DNA from: Candidatus Borrarchaeum weybense
Lineage (GTDB): Archaea > Asgardarchaeota > Sifarchaeia > Borrarchaeales > Borrarchaeaceae
Length of the DNA: 59,415 nt
Assembly (NCBI GenBank): GCA_019057385.1
Contig: JAHQJS010000004.1
Coordinates: 681,547-740,961, forward strand
Direction: 5' to 3'
Below are positions 24,811 through 33,150 of this stretch, one piece after another. The notes under the pieces were generated by a model. The model was not told the origin of the DNA, did not search any database, and saw nothing but the letters and a program-made list of their open reading frames with translations. Both the position numbers and the translations under genes were made by a program. Position 1 is the first letter of the stretch, and each line of letters opens with the position of its first letter.

Positions 24811-25015
24811 AGTACGTCGCTTCCAGTAGTTAGAAAGTTAGTAAGGAGCACCACTCTTATAAACAGACAGACCCCAACCTGTAACTAAAAAAGTGAAGCA
24901 GAAGACGGACCCCTTCAAAATTCACGGATTTTTTTAAAAACCCGAAATTCAAAATTGAAAAAAAGAAGCTGAAAAGGAAAAAAGAGAACGATAAGAGGCC
25001 TGAATAATTTTCTAG
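24811..25015. other. Gene-free AT-rich stretch
   Basis: I see no gene, tRNA or strong repeat between the tnpB remnant and the small cysteine-rich gene. An A-rich tract (about 24920-24990) with AAAAATTCACGGATTTTTTT-like complementarity is present but does not form a clear terminator. Confidence 0.4.
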
Positions 25016-25162
25016 CTAAATCTTACCTTCCTTTTTCAATTTATCAAGCATTTCTCGACCGTGACATTTGATTATCTGCTCTTCTGAGCAGTTTCCTTCT
25101 TTAAATGAATCCCTAATTTCAGGCTTGTCACATTCACATTCTTCGGCGTGTTTTTCAACCAT
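25016..25162 (-). CDS. Small 48-aa cysteine-containing protein
   Basis: A short gene starting with ATG 25162, five bases after a strong GAGGTGA ribosome-binding site, encodes MVEKHAEECECDKPEIRD, then SFKEGNCSEEQIIKCHGREM, then LDKLKKEGKI and stop. The four cysteines and two histidines (CEC, C, CH) could bind a metal or be redox-active. It is divergent from the HxlR-type regulator gene at 25364, which itself carries CLQHEGNLNCTSEC near its N-terminus. The two may therefore form a redox- or metal-responsive pair. I do not recognise a family; no homologues can be checked here. Confidence 0.6.
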   Translation of the reverse strand: MVEKHAEECECDKPEIRDSFKEGNCSEEQIIKCHGREMLDKLKKEGKI

Positions 25163-25363
25163 ACTGTTCACCTCTTAGTTTTACAAACACAGAGAATACT
25201 ATAACTTGAACTTCTCTGCATTGCAACTTATTTAGTGATGTTTTTTGTTTTTAGAGAAAATTTTTTATTACTTCAAAAAATATAGTGTATCTGATAATAT
25301 AAATTGCAAAGAGGATGCTATGGAAATAACTTCCCAAAAGTAAAGCGGCAGAAAGGTGATTAT

Positions 25364-25786
25364 ATGATTCAAGAAAATGAATGTAAGAGTTTAGATCATG
25401 CTAATAAGTCGGATAAAGTTACCAATACTAATGAACGCCTTCATTGGCATTGTCTGCAGCATGAAGGAAATCTTAATTGTACAAGTGAATGTGTGCTTCA
25501 AAATGCATTGAAAATTTTTGGAAAGAAGCATTCTATGTCCATAATTCGGGCTCTTCTGCGTCACAATAAATTACGCTTTAATAAACTACTGGACGCGGTA
25601 GGAGGCAGCCCTAAGACCCTTACTAAACGTCTAAGAGAGTTAGAGGAACACGGGTTATTAGACCGAGAGACTTATGACGAAATTCCACCTAGGGTTGAAT
25701 ATTCACTTACAAAACCTGGAAAAGATTTGGAAGATATCTTTGAAAGGATTTCCATCTGGGCTGGAACTTGGATCGCGAGTAGATAG
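25364..25786 (+). CDS. HxlR-family winged-helix regulator
   Basis: The protein of about 140 aa has the HxlR helix-turn-helix core: ALKIFGKKHSMSIIRALLRHNKLRFNKL, then GGSPKTLTKRLRELEEHGLLDRETYDE and PPRVEYSLTKPGKDLEDIF. The N-terminal region carries clustered cysteines and histidines (HWHCLQHEGNLNCTSEC), including the Cys just before the core that in HxlR/YodB-type regulators often senses thiol stress or aldehydes. ATG 25364 is chosen because AGGTGA lies five bases upstream; an upstream in-frame start at 25304 lacks this. It is divergent from the small Cys-rich gene. The target is unknown. Confidence 0.85.
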   Translation: MIQENECKSLDHANKSDKVTNTNERLHWHCLQHEGNLNCTSECVLQNALKIFGKKHSMSIIRALLRHNKLRFNKLLDAVGGSPKTLTKRLRELEEHGLLDRETYDEIPPRVEYSLTKPGKDLEDIFERISIWAGTWIASR

Positions 25787-25844
25787 AAGAACGCAAAATT
25801 AGAATGAAATTACTAGAAAACAAAAAATGGTGCGTCAGACAAAT

Positions 25845-26300
25845 TTAATCGATTACTTCTTCAACATAGACTAAAGCTTCATTTGGACAATGTGCCACAC
25901 ATGCTGGAACGTCGCTATCTGGACAAAGATCACATTTTGAAACCACTTTAACATTGTTATTTTCATCTCGAGCAATAGTAATAGCCCCATACGGGCACAC
26001 CATGATACAACTGCAGCATCCGACGCATTTATCTGCGTTATGTTGTACTGTCCCGTCTTCATCAATGTACATAGCACCACTAATGCACGCATACACACAA
26101 TCAGGTTCATTACAGTGACGGCATTGCAGTGCAAATGAAATTGGTTTACTTATTTCTACTATTACTTTTGGATCTGGTTTCTGTAATTCGTGTTTGAATG
26201 CTTTGATTATGTCTTTTGATTTAGAATGTTCAACTACACACCAAATCTCACACAGTTTGCAGCCTATACATACTTCTTCGTTAGCATAAATTCTTTTCAT
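25845..26300 (-). CDS. HycB-like ferredoxin with four 4Fe-4S motifs
   Basis: The protein of about 151 aa belongs to the dehydrogenase electron-transfer ferredoxin family (HycB/HydN/CooF). Its cysteine groups are CIGCKLCEIWC, CRHCNEPDCVYAC, CVGCCSCIMVCPYGA and CDLCPDSDVPACVAHCP, consistent with four 4Fe-4S clusters. ATG 26300 gives the family-typical start MKRIYANEEVCIGC; ATG 26309 and TTG 26318 are alternatives. It lies 18-36 bases after the last glutamate synthase gene on the same strand and is probably the dedicated electron carrier for that enzyme, fed by the FAD oxidoreductase at the head of the operon. Confidence 0.88.
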   Translation of the reverse strand: MKRIYANEEVCIGCKLCEIWCVVEHSKSKDIIKAFKHELQKPDPKVIVEISKPISFALQCRHCNEPDCVYACISGAMYIDEDGTVQHNADKCVGCCSCIMVCPYGAITIARDENNNVKVVSKCDLCPDSDVPACVAHCPNEALVYVEEVID

Positions 26301-26336
26301 AAAACTCATCTGCCTCAAATTTCAAATGACATTAAT

Positions 26337-27104
26337 TCAATATGCATATAATTTTCCATAAGGACGTTTATGAACAGGAATGAGTTTGGTAAATGGCATA
26401 TCTAAGATTTCTTGATCGTTGAAACCATCAAAATACCATGTAAACTCTCTAATAGCTTTTTCTAGCAATTTAAAGTCTTCTTCGTCCATTTCAACAGGGC
26501 TGATTTCTTTTCCTAACTGAGACTCTTTTATGTTATCTTCATCGCCACGGATGAAAAGCGTCCCTCCATGCATACCAGTTCCTATGAAATTAGCTCTGTG
26601 AGTTTGACCTTTTCTTAAAGTTAATCCAAGTAAAATTCCGATTCCACCCGCCATATATTCCCCGAAAAAGTCTTGTGCAGTCCCACCGATAACTACAACC
26701 GGTTTTTTCAGTAAATATTCTTTCATATGCAAAAGACATCTATACCCGACATCTCCTCGTATGAAAATCTTGCCACCACGCATTGACATAGCGAGCAGAT
26801 CTCCTGCGTTGCCATGAACTATGATTTTGCCATCGTTCATCGTATTTCCGATTCCATCCTGACCATTTCCATAAACCTGAATGCTAATAGGTCCGTTCAA
26901 AAATGCTCCTAAATCCTGTCCAGGTGTACCATTTATTTCAATCTCTATCTGACGATCGTAAACACCAGTACCAATATAGCGATGTCCATATACATTATCA
27001 AGAATGAGTTTCCTAATTCCATTGGTTGCTGCTTGTCTTATTTTTTCATTTAATTCACGGAAAGGTATGCCCGCAGCATTAATTACCTTAGCATAAGTGC
27101 TCAT
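26337..27104 (-). CDS. Glutamate synthase GXGXG-domain subunit
   Basis: This 255-aa protein is the intact version of the gene cut at the window's left edge. The glycine-rich right-handed beta-helix repeats (GTPGQDLGAFLNGP, GNGQDGIGNTMNDGKIIVHGN, GGTAQDFFGEYMAGGIGILLG) match the C-terminal domain of bacterial GltB. It is structural in the synthase complex and helps shape the ammonia channel. A short C-terminal extension (DEEDFKLLEKAIREFTWYFD) follows. The start directly abuts the stop of the FMN-subunit gene. Confidence 0.93.
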   Translation of the reverse strand: MSTYAKVINAAGIPFRELNEKIRQAATNGIRKLILDNVYGHRYIGTGVYDRQIEIEINGTPGQDLGAFLNGPISIQVYGNGQDGIGNTMNDGKIIVHGNAGDLLAMSMRGGKIFIRGDVGYRCLLHMKEYLLKKPVVVIGGTAQDFFGEYMAGGIGILLGLTLRKGQTHRANFIGTGMHGGTLFIRGDEDNIKESQLGKEISPVEMDEEDFKLLEKAIREFTWYFDGFNDQEILDMPFTKLIPVHKRPYGKLYAY

Positions 27105-28601
27105 CTATTGTCCAGCCCCCTTTACACCTAACACCTTTAGTTCCCAATCGGCTAAATCGATCCCACGTAAATGCAATCTGTTTCCTCTAAGGCTTTCTAA
27201 TGCGTTGATACCCATTCCACCAAGCATTTCTTTAACTTCTAAACTCCAAGCTTTTAGTAAGTTGAGCAATCGTCTTCTTGCGATATCTGGGTTTAATCGT
27301 TTTGCCAAGTAGGGGTCTTGTGTGCATATGCCCCAATTACATTTTCCTGTATAGCAACGCTGGCAAACAGTACATCCCATAGCTACAAGAGCAGCGGTCC
27401 CAATATAGACTGCATCTGCACCCAGAGCGATTGCTTTAACAATATCTGCAGAATTCCGGAAACCACCTGCACATATAAGTGAACATTGATTTCGGATGCC
27501 TTCTGCACGCAATCGGTCATCAACCGATGCAAGTGCAAGTTCAATTGGAACCCCTACATTATCGCGAATAATTTGAGGGGCGGCACCTGTGCCTCCACGG
27601 AACCCATCTATTGCAACAATATCTGCGCCTGCACGTACAATACCTGACGCTATTGCCGCTGCATTGTGAACTGCTGCAATTTTGACTGAAATCGGTTTGT
27701 AATTTGTAGCTTCTTTCAGAGCGTAGATCAGAGTAGAAAGATCTTCAATGGAGTAAATGTCATGTTGAGGAGCAGGAGACAAGGCATCAGTGCCTTCTGG
27801 TATCATTCTGGTTTGTGAGACTGTAACTGAAACCTTTTCACCTGGTAAATGTCCACCTATACCTGGTTTCGCTCCCTGTCCAATTTTAATTTCAACGATC
27901 CTTGAGGTGTTTAGGTAATCTGAGTCAACGCCAAATCGTCCTGAAGCACACTGTACGATAGCATTATTACCATATTTTCGCAGTTCAAGAGGTAATCCTC
28001 CTTCTCCTGTATTAAACAGCGTTCCAAATTCTGTAGCAGCTTGTGCTAATGCCTTTTGTGCTTGAAAACTTATCGCACCGAAGCTGATCGCAGAGAAGAT
28101 AATGGGCGTTTCTATCCTTACTTGTTCTGTTTCTTCATATTCTAGGACTCCATTTTTATAAGAGAGCCCCTCAGGCTTTTTACCAAGATATATGCGAAGT
28201 TCCATCGGTTCCCGCAAAGGATCTATGCTTGGATTTGTTACCTGTGATGCATTGATAAGTAAATGATCAAAATAAATTTTATATGGTTGTGGGTTGCCAC
28301 ATCCCGTAAGTAAGACGCCTCCAGTTTCTGCCTGCTTTTTTAAATTGTTTATAACTTCTTTTGTCCAACTAGCATTAGGACGATAATCAGCTGGATTTGG
28401 TCGAATAATTAGTGCATTAGTTGGACATAGGACTGCGCATCTTTGGCAACCAGCACAGTCTTCTTCTTTCACAAACATAAGATCAAGTTCTTCATCATGT
28501 CTATGAACCTCGAACCCACACTGTCGAACGCACACGCCACAACGTATGCATCTGTCTTCATTTCTTTCAATAAGAAATTCTGGGAGTAATTGTGATTTCA
28601 T
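27105..28601 (-). CDS. Archaeal-type glutamate synthase, FMN/4Fe-4S synthase subunit
   Basis: This 498-aa protein has two N-terminal 4Fe-4S motifs (CIRCGVCVRQC, CAGCQRCAVLC) and the FMN-binding synthase barrel (GAKPGIGGHLPGEKVSV, DALSPAPQHDIYSIEDL, IDGFRGGTGAAP). Its cluster-binding loop is GCTVCQRCYTGKC. It is a close paralogue of the 531-2039 protein. It forms glutamate from 2-oxoglutarate, ammonia and reducing equivalents. It sits two bases after the amidotransferase gene and abuts the GXGXG gene, forming a complete synthase set. Confidence 0.94.
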   Translation of the reverse strand: MKSQLLPEFLIERNEDRCIRCGVCVRQCGFEVHRHDEELDLMFVKEEDCAGCQRCAVLCPTNALIIRPNPADYRPNASWTKEVINNLKKQAETGGVLLTGCGNPQPYKIYFDHLLINASQVTNPSIDPLREPMELRIYLGKKPEGLSYKNGVLEYEETEQVRIETPIIFSAISFGAISFQAQKALAQAATEFGTLFNTGEGGLPLELRKYGNNAIVQCASGRFGVDSDYLNTSRIVEIKIGQGAKPGIGGHLPGEKVSVTVSQTRMIPEGTDALSPAPQHDIYSIEDLSTLIYALKEATNYKPISVKIAAVHNAAAIASGIVRAGADIVAIDGFRGGTGAAPQIIRDNVGVPIELALASVDDRLRAEGIRNQCSLICAGGFRNSADIVKAIALGADAVYIGTAALVAMGCTVCQRCYTGKCNWGICTQDPYLAKRLNPDIARRRLLNLLKAWSLEVKEMLGGMGINALESLRGNRLHLRGIDLADWELKVLGVKGAGQ

Positions 28602-28603
28602 TA

Positions 28604-29746
28604 TTATGATTCACCTACCGCATAAACAGCTTCTTTATTATAGAGAACTTTACGATCTTTTAATCGACCGATAATCGGTTCACCGCCTTTTGGAGTCCAT
28701 GTGGTTTCAATATCAGGACAAACTAGGCGGATAGATCCCTCTTCCGAAGATAAGTAAAGCATGTCATTCTTTTCATTAATTCCTGCACTTAAAGGTCGAA
28801 GTCTGATTCTATCGGTAAGTCCGATCATTTCACCTTCGTGTGCTATAATTATTGTAAATGGTCCATTAAGTAAGAGATCGCCGAAAGCCTTTCGTAGCGT
28901 TGTATATTGGTTGCGAAGTTTTTCATCCTCTAATGCGTCTATTTCACTCCAAAGAGGCGCAGAAAAGACTTTGGCAACTAAATCAATCGGTAAATTATGT
29001 CTCCTCATTAACAGATCAACAGCATAGGCTATAACTTCTGTATCCGTGAACAATGTGCAGATGTAGCCATACATTTCAAGGAAACGTTTGTTTGTGCCGT
29101 AAGAGGAAATCTCTCCATTGTGTACTACAGACCAATCTAAAACACCAAAAGGATGCGCTCCACCCCACCACGCTTGTGAATTTGTCGGGAATCTACCGTG
29201 GGCAGTCCAAAGATATCCTTTGTACTCTTCTAAACGGAAATATTCGCCAATCTGTTCTGGGAATCCAACACCTTTGAAGATGCCACTATTTTTACCACTT
29301 GAGAAAACAAAAGCGTCCTGAATTTGTGTATTGATCTCCATTACTTTCTTCACAATGTAGTCTGGATTTTCAACAGGAGGCTTTACGAAATAACGCCAGA
29401 CTATTGGTGCATGGAGTTGATCAATGCTAAGAGTTGGTTTAGTGGGAATTTCTTCGTCAAATTCGATCTCAAAATTATGCTTAAGAAAATCTTCTGTGAG
29501 TTCTTTTCCTTTTCTAGTTTGATACATGATATGAAATGCATAATAATCCTTGAATTCGGGATATAATCCATAAATTGCAAAGCCTCCCCCTAAGCCATTG
29601 CCTCTCTCGTGCATGTTAGCAATCGCATGAAGTATGTCATTTCCATAGAACAAATCTCCTTTAACATTCATCATTCCGAAGATAGAACAATTAGAAATGA
29701 CTTTATCATCATTATACGGATTCGCTATTTTCTTCAAGTCATGCAT
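28604..29746 (-). CDS. Glutamate synthase glutaminase (class II amidotransferase) subunit
   Basis: This 380-aa protein has the nucleophile Cys probably at residue 20 (ISNCSIFGMM), and later signatures HGRFPTN, WSVVHNGEISSYGTNKRFLE and TDTEVIAYAVD. As in the first operon, a short propeptide-like stretch precedes the Cys. The protein supplies ammonia to the FMN subunit encoded next. Its 5' end overlaps the FAD oxidoreductase gene by 13 bases, suggesting coupled translation. Confidence 0.92.
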   Translation of the reverse strand: MHDLKKIANPYNDDKVISNCSIFGMMNVKGDLFYGNDILHAIANMHERGNGLGGGFAIYGLYPEFKDYYAFHIMYQTRKGKELTEDFLKHNFEIEFDEEIPTKPTLSIDQLHAPIVWRYFVKPPVENPDYIVKKVMEINTQIQDAFVFSSGKNSGIFKGVGFPEQIGEYFRLEEYKGYLWTAHGRFPTNSQAWWGGAHPFGVLDWSVVHNGEISSYGTNKRFLEMYGYICTLFTDTEVIAYAVDLLMRRHNLPIDLVAKVFSAPLWSEIDALEDEKLRNQYTTLRKAFGDLLLNGPFTIIIAHEGEMIGLTDRIRLRPLSAGINEKNDMLYLSSEEGSIRLVCPDIETTWTPKGGEPIIGRLKDRKVLYNKEAVYAVGES

Positions 29747-31038
29747 GAGAGGTTCTCCTTTGCCAGTAAATCATTTCTTACTTGATCGCTCAAGTGGATA
29801 AGACCGAAATCTTCAGAAAGTAAATCATCCTTGAATTCCGAGACATCAATTTTGTTTCTCATTAACCCAAGGAAAATTCCTGCACGATCTATCTCATTAG
29901 CTAGAACGAATCCCATTATTTTATTATCCTTTAAAATAATTGATTTGTAAAAACTCTCTGTGTTTTGGCTTAAAATCTCGTAATCTGATTTTTCTTCGTC
30001 TGAAAGGTTGATTATTCCAGCAGAGATGATTGGAAATCCAAAAAAGGTCGTAGAATTCATGCTGGTGCCCCAATAGTACTCTTTACAATCACCCGCCATA
30101 TTGAATCCTGCGATTCTCCCACCTACAAAAGCGGTTGGCCACAACGGAGTCAATCTGAAAGAATCCATAATAAAATCATAGACTTCTGCACAATCACCGC
30201 ACGCAAAAACATTGGGCACACTAGTCTCCATTTTCTTATTAACTAAAATTCCCCGGTTGACTTCTACTTCACTTTCTCTAACTAATTCTATCCTTGGTCG
30301 CACACCTATCGCAATAACTACAATGTCGCATCGGATTGTAGTTCCATCTTTTAGAACGACTCCCCCTACTTCATTAGGATTTGAGAAACTTCCAGTAATT
30401 TCTGAGATAGTGTTACCAGTTATTATCTTGATGTCTTGATTTTCCAGGACTGTTTCAACCCATTGAGAGGCTGGTTGATCAATTACTAGTGGCATAAGTC
30501 GATCTAGAAGTTCAACAACAGTAACTTCAAGTCCTTTCATTCTTAATGCTTCAGCTGCTTTGAGTCCAATAAGCCCTCCGCCTAAAATAACAGCTCTGCC
30601 TTTCTTTTCGGATATGGTTTTTTGGAGCTCAAGTGTAGTGTCAAGTGTGTTGAACCCCCTAAAAACTCCTGTCTTATCTAGACCGGGCATATTTGGGACG
30701 AAAGGTGTGCCACCAGTAGCTAGTAAAAGTTTCTCATAATATAATTTTTTTCCATTATCTAACGTAACTTTTTTTTCGTTAAAATCGATATTTGTTGCTT
30801 GAGTGCCAAAAAAAGTAGCTACGCCGTTATCCTCATAGAAATTAGGCACTCTAAGATAAATATCGTCTAGTTTAATTTTTTCAGCTAGTAGATATGAAAT
30901 TAAAGGTCTTGAATAAGCCGAATAGGGCTCATCAGAGATTACTGCTATTTCATTGGTTTTGTCAACCTCTCTTATTGCTTCTATAGCTCCTATCCCACCA
31001 GCTGAGTTTCCAATGATAATGTACTTGTAATAATTCAT
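29734..31038 (-). CDS. FAD-dependent pyridine nucleotide-disulfide oxidoreductase family protein
   Basis: The protein of about 434 aa has an FAD-binding N-terminus (YKYIIIGNSAGGIGAIEAIR), an NAD(P)H-binding loop (AVILGGGLIGLKAAEALRMKG) and the second FAD motif (NVFACGDCAEVYDF). These are typical of NADH oxidase, rubredoxin reductase and nitrite reductase NirB-like flavoproteins. No redox-active CxxxxC is seen. ATG 31038 places the FAD motif at the usual position; an upstream in-frame start at 31119 is possible. As the first gene of the second glutamate synthase operon it probably feeds NAD(P)H electrons to the HycB-like ferredoxin and synthase. That role is inferred from context. Confidence 0.88.
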   Translation of the reverse strand: MNYYKYIIIGNSAGGIGAIEAIREVDKTNEIAVISDEPYSAYSRPLISYLLAEKIKLDDIYLRVPNFYEDNGVATFFGTQATNIDFNEKKVTLDNGKKLYYEKLLLATGGTPFVPNMPGLDKTGVFRGFNTLDTTLELQKTISEKKGRAVILGGGLIGLKAAEALRMKGLEVTVVELLDRLMPLVIDQPASQWVETVLENQDIKIITGNTISEITGSFSNPNEVGGVVLKDGTTIRCDIVVIAIGVRPRIELVRESEVEVNRGILVNKKMETSVPNVFACGDCAEVYDFIMDSFRLTPLWPTAFVGGRIAGFNMAGDCKEYYWGTSMNSTTFFGFPIISAGIINLSDEEKSDYEILSQNTESFYKSIILKDNKIMGFVLANEIDRAGIFLGLMRNKIDVSEFKDDLLSEDFGLIHLSDQVRNDLLAKENLSCMT

Positions 31039-31203
31039 AGGACACATCGTCCATAGATTCAATAGTTTACATTTGTCAAAGATCGATTCAATAACTTGCT
31101 TTTGTCCCAAATCGATCAATTACAATAAGGATATCGCTTTAAATGTTTTGCGTTGATTCACAAATGTTGAACTGAAGAAATGTTCACTCCGAGCTTGTTT
31201 TTT

Positions 31204-31284
31204 TGAACGTTTGATACGTTTTCTAATACTCAGCAAAATATTCAAACAAACAAACAAACAAATTCTCGCAAATGTTTGATCGAA
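31204..31284 (-). promoter_or_regulatory. Candidate operator region of the second glutamate synthase operon
   Basis: TGAACGTTTGAT (31204-31215) exactly repeats the 12-mer at 4616-4627 in the same orientation relative to a glutamate synthase operon. Nearby variants include ATTCAAAC, AATGTTGAACT and AATGTTTGATCGAATG, and a CAAA tetranucleotide run lies at about 31244-31261. The clustering suggests several sites for one regulator. ATTTAAAG on the minus strand near 31140 is a possible TATA box. Confidence 0.45.
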
Positions 31285-31400
31285 TGTATACTTTCTGAGA
31301 TAGTAATTAACACGGGTTTTTTCTTTTCTAACTCATTACAACGTAAAGAATTAAAAAAAGAAATGAGGAAAGGGACTTCCGCATTACACATGGTTATGAA

Positions 31401-32795
31401 TTACACACGGATAAGATATTTGTCAATTTCCCACTGTGTAATTTTCTGCTTGTGATCGGGGTCGCCCTTCACAAACTCTTCATACTCTGCAACTTCAGCA
31501 CGTTTCAATTTGAGATATAAGTTAAAGGTATATTCGCCAAGCGCTTCTTTTATCACTGTGTCTTTTTCTAATTCATTTAAAGCTTCAGTTAATGAGCCTG
31601 GAAGCGTTTTTATGCCTCTGTCTGCTAAGTCTTGCTCAGTAAGATCATAAACATTCAACCCTGTACAGTTCAATGTTTCTGGCATCTCAATTTGGTTTTT
31701 AATTCCGTCAAGGCCTGCACTCAACATGACGGCGTAGGCCAAATATGGGTTACAGGAAACATCAGGACACCTAAACTCTGCGCGAATAGCTTTTTCCAGA
31801 TTTGGATGATAGTTTGGTACTCTAACGAGGGCAGATCTATTTGCGAAAGCCCAGCTAATATAGACAGGAGCCTCATAACCTGGTACTAAGCGTTTGTATG
31901 AATTAATAGTGGGTGCTACAACTGCAGTTAAAGCTTTAGCGTGTTTTAATAGACCACCAATATACCATTTACCCACATCGCTAAGAGAACTATCAGCACT
32001 AGCGTCATAAAACGCATTTTTTCCTGTGTCAACTGCAAAAAGACTTTGGTGAACATGCATTCCAGAACCGTTTTCACCGTAGTATGGTTTTGGCATGAAA
32101 GTCGCATACATCCCAAGCTGCACCGCCATCGCCTTTGTTGCTTGTTTGTAGGTTATGGATTTATCAGCTGCCTCTAATGCCTCTGCGTATCGAAAGTCTA
32201 TTTCGTGCTGCCCGGGAGCAACCTCGTGGTGGCTCATTTCGATTTCCAATCCGAAATCTTCCATTGCAAGAATTGCAGCTCGACGCACGTCAGTTCCCAT
32301 ATCCATTGGCATCATATCAAAATAGCCGCCAGAGTCCATGGGGCTCATACAACCGCCGTTATCCATTCTTACTAAGAAAAATTCGAGTTCAGGCCCTGTT
32401 AAAAAATTATAGCCCATATCTGTTGCTTTCTTTATTGCTCTTTTTAGAATATAACGCGGATCGCCTTCAAACGGTCTTCCGCCAGGACGCATAATATCGC
32501 AAATCATTCTCGCAGTTGTTAATTCCTTAGGTCTCCATGGAAGAATAGCCCAAGTGTTTGGGTCGGGCATAGCTATCATATCTGAATCATAGATGGGAGT
32601 AAAACCCTTTATGGAAGAGCCATCAAACCCCGTACCATTAGTTAATGAATCTCCAACGTGAGTGATCGGAATTGCAACGTTCTTGAGCGTCCCGAAAATA
32701 TCTACGAACTGGAGTCGCAGAAATTTGACATTATGTTTTTCTGCGAGTGCAGCCAATTCTGCAATTTTCTCTGTGTTAGTTTCTATAGTTTTCAT
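31401..32795 (-). CDS. glnA: Glutamine synthetase, type I
   Basis: The protein of about 464 aa makes glutamine from glutamate, ammonia and ATP. It shows the type I signatures: FVDIFGTLKNVAIP, GTGFDGSSIKGF, the metal and substrate loop LEFFLV, MSHHEVAPGQHEIDF, NGSGMHVHQSLF and the C-terminal region VPNYHPNLEKAIRAEFRCPD. ATG 32795 is preceded by GAGGT and gives the family-typical N-terminus; in-frame codons up to 32885 are unlikely. It lies upstream of, and on the same strand as, the second glutamate synthase operon, forming a GS-GOGAT module. Confidence 0.95.
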   Translation of the reverse strand: MKTIETNTEKIAELAALAEKHNVKFLRLQFVDIFGTLKNVAIPITHVGDSLTNGTGFDGSSIKGFTPIYDSDMIAMPDPNTWAILPWRPKELTTARMICDIMRPGGRPFEGDPRYILKRAIKKATDMGYNFLTGPELEFFLVRMDNGGCMSPMDSGGYFDMMPMDMGTDVRRAAILAMEDFGLEIEMSHHEVAPGQHEIDFRYAEALEAADKSITYKQATKAMAVQLGMYATFMPKPYYGENGSGMHVHQSLFAVDTGKNAFYDASADSSLSDVGKWYIGGLLKHAKALTAVVAPTINSYKRLVPGYEAPVYISWAFANRSALVRVPNYHPNLEKAIRAEFRCPDVSCNPYLAYAVMLSAGLDGIKNQIEMPETLNCTGLNVYDLTEQDLADRGIKTLPGSLTEALNELEKDTVIKEALGEYTFNLYLKLKRAEVAEYEEFVKGDPDHKQKITQWEIDKYLIRV

Positions 32796-32832
32796 TTTTT
32801 TACCTCTTTTTTTTATGGTAATTTCAGTTTTT

Positions 32833-32868
32833 TGTACAATTGTTTTATCCGATATTATACAATGTACA
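32833..32868 (-). promoter_or_regulatory. Inverted repeat in the glnA upstream region
   Basis: TGTACAATTGT (32833-32843) and ACAATGTACA (32859-32868) form an imperfect inverted repeat with one bulged base; a partial copy, ACATTGT, follows at about 32883. It lies 38-73 bases before the glnA ATG and may be an operator or an mRNA leader hairpin. Confidence 0.45.
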
Positions 32869-32932
32869 GTTTTTTTAACTGACATTGTCCATTTTTTGGT
32901 ACTTTAGAATGTGAAATTAAACACTTGGAAGT

Positions 32933-32976
32933 GTATACTATTTATAAATCTTACGTACGACTCATAAAAAGTATAC
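32933..32976. promoter_or_regulatory. Inverted repeat between glnA and the aro operon
   Basis: GTATACTATTTAT (from 32933) pairs with ATAAAAAGTATAC (ending 32976), with 7 perfect outer base pairs. TATA-like sequences lie inside (TTTATAAATC) and just right (TATGTATAAAGG), so this may be the operator of one or both divergent transcripts. The remaining ~170 bases up to aroD contain a 70-codon open frame that I do not consider a gene. Confidence 0.45.
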
Positions 32977-33150
32977 ATATTTATGTATAAAGGTAATATG
33001 TGTCTCAAAATGAGGGCGTTAACAACTTTTTTGGAGCGTTTCTAGAAATAACTTTTTTATTCTATTTCGTAATCTTTTTTATTTCACTAAAGGCTAATTC
33101 AGAATTATCAAACACCGAAAAATACAATTGGACTAAACAGGAGGGCTATT

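Noticed and set aside
31244..31261. Functional microsatellite (CAAA repeats)
   Set aside because: Only a few units in an AT-rich promoter region; treated as part of the regulatory region.
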